Shown one piece after another: positions 59,842-64,000 of a stretch of 64,000 nucleotides of DNA. The stretch spans positions 1 to 64,000 of the forward strand of contig NZ_JACSCH020000004.1 in the NCBI RefSeq assembly GCF_014451325.2. The letters run 5' to 3'. The translations under genes and the position numbers were made by a program. The DNA comes from Streptomyces sp. CB02980. GTDB lineage: Bacteria > Actinomycetota > Actinomycetes > Streptomycetales > Streptomycetaceae. The notes under the pieces are model-generated. The model had not been told where the DNA came from, did not search any database, and worked only from the letters and a program-made list of their open reading frames with translations. The first letter of the stretch is position 1; each line of letters starts with the position of its first letter.

Positions 59842-61290
59842 TCAGCTCCCTGTGGGTCGGACGAGTCCGGCCGCCGTACGCAGCAGGATGCAGACGTCCT
59901 GCCAGAGCGACCAGTGGTCGATGTAGTGGTTGTCGAAGCGGCAGCGGTCCTCGATCGAGGTGTCGCCGCGCAGGCCGTGCACCTGCGCCAGACCGGTCAG
60001 CCCCACGGGCATCCGGTGCCGGGCCGCGTAACCGGCGTGGATCTTGCTGAACTGGGTGACGAAGTACGGGCGTTCGGGCCGCGGCCCGACCAGGCTCATG
60101 TCGCCGCGCAGCACGTTCCACAGCTGCGGCAGCTCGTCGAGCGAGCTCTTCCGCAGGAAGTTCCCGGCCGCGCTCATCCGCCGGTCGCCCGCCACGTTCC
60201 AGCGGGTCGCCGACTCGGTGTCGTCGGAGGGACGGAGCGTACGGAACTTGAGCAGCGTGAAGTGCCGCCCGTGCTGGCCCACCCGCTCCTGCCGGAACAG
60301 CACCCCGGGACCGTCGGCGAGCCGCACGGCGAGCGCGCAGAGCAGCAGCACCGGCAGTGCGAGCGCCAGCGCGGGCGCGGCGAGCGCGATGTCGAGGGCA
60401 CGCTTGGCGGGCAGAGCCCGCCGCTCGACCGGCGGGGCGACGCGCTGCCAGGCGTACCCCCACATGTGCGCGCCCATCGGGCCGTCCTGGTGCCGTCCAC
60501 CGACCCGCCAGGTCGTGCAGCCGTAGTGCTGGAAGAGGGTCACGAGCCCCGGGTCGTCGTCGAGGAACACCGCGTCGCGCACGGTGTTCTGAATGACGGC
60601 CCGGTGGATCTCCTCGGTCGTGGTGAGCACCGGAAGCCCGGCCTCGCCGGCCGGCCGGGGCGCGCGGCCCTGCTCGGGCACGCCGACGATGCCCACCGGC
60701 CGCACCCCGTACTCGGGATGCTGGGCGGCCGCGGAGGCGAACCGGCGCGCGGCCCCCGCCCCGCCGACGACCAGCGCCGACCGGGGGTGGGCGCGGGCGA
60801 TCCGGCGCCGCCGGGTGAGCAGCAGCGCCCGGACCAGGATCACGCCGCCGACGTGCGCGGCGTACGCGGCGCAGAGCCGCAGCGGTCCGATCGCCAGGGC
60901 CGGGGAGTACGCGGCCGCCGCGGCCGCCGCCAGACACCAGGCGACGCCGGCGCGGGAGGCGAGCGCGGGCAGTTCGTCGAGGGCCCGGGTGTGGGGGGCC
61001 GGGCGGTGCAGCCCCGCGTGGCCGTCGAGGACGACGACGAGCGCCACGATCGGCAGCAGCAGCCGGGCGTCGTGGTGCGCCCCGCTCAGCAGCGTGGCGG
61101 CGGACAGGACGGCCAGGCAGTCGACCGCGACGAGCGGCAGCACGCCGGACCGCGGCCGCGCGGGGCGGTACGGGAGGGCGAGCCGGTCGGTCCTGCCGCG
61201 GCGCGGTGCGAGGGAGGCGAGGCCGAAGGTCTGGCCTGCCGTGGGCCAGGGGCCCGGTGAGGGAGGGACGCTGGTGCTTTCGGTGGTCAC
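59842..61290 (-). CDS. Polyprenyl-phosphate glycosyl-1-phosphate transferase
   Basis: 482 residues from GTG 61290, overlapping the previous GT stop. The N-terminal half has four to five membrane spans and a CoA-like binding fold (SALVVGGAGAARRFASAAAQHPEYG). The C-terminal catalytic part is the bacterial sugar transferase domain: KRALDIALAAPALALALPVLLL, FRQERVGQHGRHFTLLKFRTL, SLDELPQLWNVLRGDMSLVGPRPERP. It starts repeat-unit assembly by moving a sugar-1-phosphate to undecaprenyl phosphate (WbaP/CpsE type). Confidence 0.93.
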   Translation of the reverse strand: MTTESTSVPPSPGPWPTAGQTFGLASLAPRRGRTDRLALPYRPARPRSGVLPLVAVDCLAVLSAATLLSGAHHDARLLLPIVALVVVLDGHAGLHRPAPHTRALDELPALASRAGVAWCLAAAAAAAYSPALAIGPLRLCAAYAAHVGGVILVRALLLTRRRRIARAHPRSALVVGGAGAARRFASAAAQHPEYGVRPVGIVGVPEQGRAPRPAGEAGLPVLTTTEEIHRAVIQNTVRDAVFLDDDPGLVTLFQHYGCTTWRVGGRHQDGPMGAHMWGYAWQRVAPPVERRALPAKRALDIALAAPALALALPVLLLCALAVRLADGPGVLFRQERVGQHGRHFTLLKFRTLRPSDDTESATRWNVAGDRRMSAAGNFLRKSSLDELPQLWNVLRGDMSLVGPRPERPYFVTQFSKIHAGYAARHRMPVGLTGLAQVHGLRGDTSIEDRCRFDNHYIDHWSLWQDVCILLRTAAGLVRPTGS

Positions 61291-62423
61291 TGCGCAATCG
61301 GCTCTCTGTGCTCGGTGCCTCGCACTCCGGCCAGTTCGCGGTAGACGTCCGCGACGGCCGCGCCGGTGCGCCGGACATCGAATCTGCTGAGTACGTGCTC
61401 GTGGGCCTCGCGGCCCAGGCGGTGCCGGAGCTCCTGCCTGCCGAGGAGGCGGCGCAGAGCGGTGGCGAGCGCGGCCGGGTCCTCGGGCGGGACCAGGCAC
61501 AGGGGTTCATGGGCGGGCGGCAGGCTCTCGCGGGCCCCGTCGACATCGCTGACGACGACCGGTCGGCCGGCGGCCATGGCCTCCAGGGGTGCGAGTGCCA
61601 TGCCCTCCCAGCGGGACGGCAGGACGACCACGTCGGCCGCCCGGTACCAGGGGACGGTGTCGTCGACGGCTCCGGTGAACCGCACCGAGGGGCCGGCGGC
61701 GGCGCGCAGCCGGTCGCCGTCGGGGCCGTCGCCGACCAGGACGAGACGGGCCGTCGGCACCTCCGCGAGGACGGCGGGCCAGGCGGCGAGCAGCACGTCC
61801 TGCCCCTTCTGCCGGCAGAGCCGGCCCACGCAGACGACGGTGGGCGCGGGGTTGCCGGGCGGTCCTTCGGTCGCGAACCGGGCCACGTCCACACCGTTGT
61901 GGACGACGGACCAGTCGGCCGTGACCCCGGCGGCCTCGCCGGTACGCCGCTCGGCCTCGCTGACGCAGAGGATCCGGTCGGTCCAGCGGGCGCCGAACCG
62001 CTCCCAGCGCCGGGCCAGCGAGGCGGTCGTGCCCTCGACCGCCTCGAAGGACCAGGCGTGCGGCTGATACACCGTCGGAATGCGTCCGCGCAGGGCGAGT
62101 CGGGCGCACAGCCCGGCCTTCGCGCTGTGCGCGTGGACGAGTCCGGGGCGGACGGCACGGATCACCCGGGCGAGGCCGCGGGTCTCGCGGACGAGCTCGG
62201 GACCGGGGTTCCGGCCGGCCCGCCAGACATGGGTGTCGGCCCCCTCGGCGCGTACGGCGGCGGCGAGGGCGGTGTCCGGTGGGCAGGCGACCGCGACCCG
62301 CAGGCCGGCGGTCAGTTGGGCGCGGACGAGGTCGATGACGACACGGGCGACCCCGCCGTCACCGGGCTGGACCGCGTGCAGGACGGTGACGGACCCGGGG
62401 TCCGTGTCTCGTGGAGGCAGCAC
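61287..62423 (-). CDS. GT4 glycosyltransferase
   Basis: 378 residues from GTG 62423, which begins 1 base after the stop of the secreted-protein gene. GT-B fold: VLHAVQPGDGGVARVVIDLV, GLVHAHSAKAGLCARLAL, VHNGVDVARF, VVCVGRLCRQKGQDVLLAAW and VVLPSRWEGMALAPLEAMAAGRPVV (EX7E). Similar in plan to the other GT4 enzyme but clearly different in sequence, so it probably adds a different sugar. Confidence 0.92.
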   Translation of the reverse strand: MLPPRDTDPGSVTVLHAVQPGDGGVARVVIDLVRAQLTAGLRVAVACPPDTALAAAVRAEGADTHVWRAGRNPGPELVRETRGLARVIRAVRPGLVHAHSAKAGLCARLALRGRIPTVYQPHAWSFEAVEGTTASLARRWERFGARWTDRILCVSEAERRTGEAAGVTADWSVVHNGVDVARFATEGPPGNPAPTVVCVGRLCRQKGQDVLLAAWPAVLAEVPTARLVLVGDGPDGDRLRAAAGPSVRFTGAVDDTVPWYRAADVVVLPSRWEGMALAPLEAMAAGRPVVVSDVDGARESLPPAHEPLCLVPPEDPAALATALRRLLGRQELRHRLGREAHEHVLSRFDVRRTGAAVADVYRELAGVRGTEHREPIAQ

Positions 62424-62424
62424 G

Positions 62425-63483
62425 TCAGCGCCGGACGTCCGCCTGGAAGAAGAGCGCACCGAGCCAGACGGTGTCCTTCCGGCTCCCCGACCGGACGTGG
62501 AGTCGGTCGGCCCCATCGCGCAGTGCCCCCCGCAGATCGAAGACGTCGGAGTCGTACCCGAGAGTGTTCGTACCATCGGGTGAGCGGACGGTACGACCGG
62601 TGCCGAATTCGGTGATGCTGGAGTTCATCACGTCGTCTGCGGAATTGGCGGAATCGGAGAGCCGGACGCTCTTCGAGCGGCCCGTTTCCACCGCCAGGTA
62701 ATCACCGGAAGTACCCCGGTCGCCGTCATAGGCGATCACCCCGAGACTGCCGTTCGTGGCCTTGCCGTATCGGTTTGCGTCGAGCGGTACGCGAAGCTCG
62801 CCGGAGTGCGGTCCGACCGTTTCGAATCCGTCCCAGACACCGATCCTGCGGAGCGGTTCCGACGCCTTCTCGTACGCGGCGACGAGCGTCCAGCCACCCC
62901 AGCCGCCGACCGCCGACCGGCCCATGGCGACGTTGACCTGAGCGACCGTCCACTGCCCCGAACGGGAGGAACGGACCAGCTCCGTGACATCGGCCGAGGC
63001 CTGGAAGGCGTCGGCGCCGCCGGCCGTGCGGTGGCCGATCAGGGTGTCCGCGAGCAGTGCCTTGTACGCACCGCCGGGCTCGGCGATCAGCACCCGGCCG
63101 TTGTCCTTGGGCGGCTTCTGCTCGCCCACCCGCAGGTTGCCGCCCCAGTAGAGACGGGCCCAGCTGACCCGGGCGCCCGCGGGAACGGCGAGCTCGGCAC
63201 GGCTGGAGTTGTACGTGTTGGGGTCGCTGTCCACGTCGACGTAGGCGATCGTGGCGTCGTCGTTGACCGACTCGGTGCCCTTCGCGCCCTTCGCCGAGGA
63301 GTTGGCCGCGCGCACGACGCCACCGTGTTGCACGGACTGGTAGCGCGCGGCGAACGGGACGCGGCTCGCCTCCCCGGGTGGGGGGGCTGAGGCGGAGGCG
63401 ACCGGCAGTGCGGCGGACAGCGCCGCACACGACAGGGCGCACAACACGCTGCGACGCACAGCAAGAACCGCTGAATTCCGCAT
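62425..63483 (-). CDS. Secreted beta-rich protein, DUF3344-like
   Basis: 352 residues from ATG 63483 with GGAGAAC upstream. Signal peptide (VRRSVLCALSCAALSAALPVASA). The mature part is a beta-rich domain seen in secreted Streptomyces proteins: ATIAYVDVDSDPNTYNSSRAELAVPAGARVSWARLYWGGNLR, SGQWTVAQVNVAMGRSAVGGWGGWTLVAAYEKASEPLRRIGVWDGFE and DVMNSSITEFG; I relate it to DUF3344 with moderate confidence. First gene of the polysaccharide operon, so it may bind or present the polymer. Confidence 0.8.
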   Translation of the reverse strand: MRNSAVLAVRRSVLCALSCAALSAALPVASASAPPPGEASRVPFAARYQSVQHGGVVRAANSSAKGAKGTESVNDDATIAYVDVDSDPNTYNSSRAELAVPAGARVSWARLYWGGNLRVGEQKPPKDNGRVLIAEPGGAYKALLADTLIGHRTAGGADAFQASADVTELVRSSRSGQWTVAQVNVAMGRSAVGGWGGWTLVAAYEKASEPLRRIGVWDGFETVGPHSGELRVPLDANRYGKATNGSLGVIAYDGDRGTSGDYLAVETGRSKSVRLSDSANSADDVMNSSITEFGTGRTVRSPDGTNTLGYDSDVFDLRGALRDGADRLHVRSGSRKDTVWLGALFFQADVRR

Positions 63484-63590
63484 ACAGGTTCTCCGCTTTG
63501 ATGAGAGAAGGAAGGGAAGACCCGTGAAGGCCGGGAGAGGGGAAGGTGTCGTCCGCACGAAATGGGTGAACGCGCGGCGGGCCCGGAAGC

Positions 63591-63606
63591 AACGTTCGGG
63601 AACGTT
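63591..63606. promoter_or_regulatory. Perfect dyad upstream of polysaccharide operon
   Basis: AACGTTC-GG-GAACGTT, 7-bp arms, about 110 bp before the first operon gene. It has the size and symmetry of a dimeric repressor or activator site. Confidence 0.5.
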
Positions 63607-63660
63607 ATAACCCCGACGCGGGGCGATAGTAAGCATTAGATGCCTGGAAACGCTAACTCC

Positions 63661-63688
63661 CGTATCCGCGCGGCAGGTTCCTCGTTGA
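63661..63688 (+). promoter_or_regulatory. BldN-like promoter of edge chaplin
   Basis: CGTATC (63661-63666), 16 nt, CGTTGA (63683-63688). Eleven of twelve bases match the sigma-BldN consensus CGTAAC-N16-CGTTGA as I recall it. It would give a leader of ~165 nt. Confidence 0.6.
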
Positions 63689-63862
63689 GCGTGTTGCGCC
63701 ATTCCACGCCCACTCCCTCGAATGGCCCTCCTATGGCCCAAAGATCGGTTGAACGTCACCCGTTCGGGAGAGCAACCGATGAAAAGCCGAGGCGTTGTTG
63801 AGGGAGCCGGGCCGAACAGTCCGCGCAGTCCAGGTTGAATTTCGATCGAGGAGCCCCTCCCC

Positions 63863-64000
63863 ATGTCCCGTATCGCCAAGGCCGTTGTTCTGACCGTGGG
63901 TGCCGCCGCTGCTGTCGCCGGTGCCGCCGGTGCCGCCGTCGCCGACGCCGGCGCCGAGGCCGCGGCCGTGAAGTCGCCCGGTGTCGGCTCCGGCAACGCC
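63863..64000 (+). CDS. Chaplin, cut by the window edge
   Basis: The first 46 codons are visible, from ATG 63863 with GAGGAG about 10 nt upstream: [47 protein letters not shown] signal peptide ending at VADA is followed by the start of a chaplin domain (SPGVxSGN). The end of the gene lies outside, so short versus long (sortase-anchored) type cannot be decided. Confidence 0.88.
   Translation, partial: MSRIAKAVVLTVGAAAAVAGAAGAAVADAGAEAAAVKSPGVGSGNA

Larger units (their letters stand above)
63484..63862. other. Divergent region between polysaccharide operon and chaplin
   Basis: 379 bp with no coding frame. It contains a perfect dyad at 63591-63606 on the operon side and a BldN-like promoter at 63661-63688 directed to the chaplin. 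It is somewhat poorer in GC than the genes around it. Confidence 0.6.

Overview
The window is a high-GC Streptomyces chromosome segment. It encodes rodlins and chaplins (aerial-hypha surface amyloids), mycothiol S-conjugate amidase, a Streptomyces-type HutH, many GTG/TTG starts and ATGA/GTGA overlaps. All 64 kb are accounted for by protein genes, one degenerate insertion element and short regulatory sequences. I saw no rRNA, tRNA or CRISPR array.

Region 1 (1-32.6 kb) reads mostly as conserved 'core arm' chromosome. It holds a winged-helix protein with an acidic repeat, a lipase-like hydrolase, an XRE/DUF5753 regulator with its partner and three tiny overlapping genes, histidine ammonia-lyase, a small sortase substrate (LAETG) and an L,D-transpeptidase lipoprotein. 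These are followed by a MmyB-type regulator divergent from an alcohol dehydrogenase, an ABC-F ATPase preceded by an eight-codon leader peptide, msrA, a TnpB element with a decayed tnpA, cystathionine gamma-synthase, a small sigma factor with a membrane partner, a MarR regulator, threonine dehydratase, a DrrAB-like exporter, two tandem receptor Ser/Thr kinases with beta-propeller sensor domains, greA and mca.

Region 2 (36.5-42.6 kb) is a complete linaridin RiPP cluster. The 64-residue precursor ends in GSTICLVC and its core agrees, as far as I can recall it, with cypemycin. It is followed by the cypH, cypL, cypD and cypM homologues and a two-gene ABC exporter, all on one strand and mostly overlapping. 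A good promoter lies upstream of cypA and a 14-bp perfect stem-loop separates cypA from cypH. A 1084-residue STAND/TPR ATPase lies divergently to the left, and a DUF255 (YyaL-type) protein to the right.

Region 3 (44.8-64 kb) looks devoted to the cell surface. Three rodlin genes and a short chaplin surround an LCP (LytR-CpsA-Psr) protein. A nine-gene minus-strand polysaccharide operon follows (secreted protein, two GT4 glycosyltransferases, polyprenyl-phosphate sugar transferase, Wzy-like polymerase, MurJ/Wzx-like flippase, NodB deacetylase, Wzz-like protein, FemAB/GNAT-like protein). It is accompanied by a GH26-like secreted hydrolase with a long Pro-rich tail, an ATP-grasp ligase and an FAD enzyme. 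A second chaplin begins at the right edge. All three rodlin genes carry the same CGGAAC-N16-AGTTGA element and the edge chaplin carries CGTATC-N16-CGTTGA. Both resemble the sigma-BldN promoter consensus, suggesting coordinated expression during aerial growth.

Most worth following up: the linaridin cluster and its intergenic signals, the MGSFSFFV leader peptide before the ABC-F gene, the shared rodlin/chaplin promoters next to an apparently undescribed polysaccharide locus, and the TnpB element whose frame runs through its own right end.
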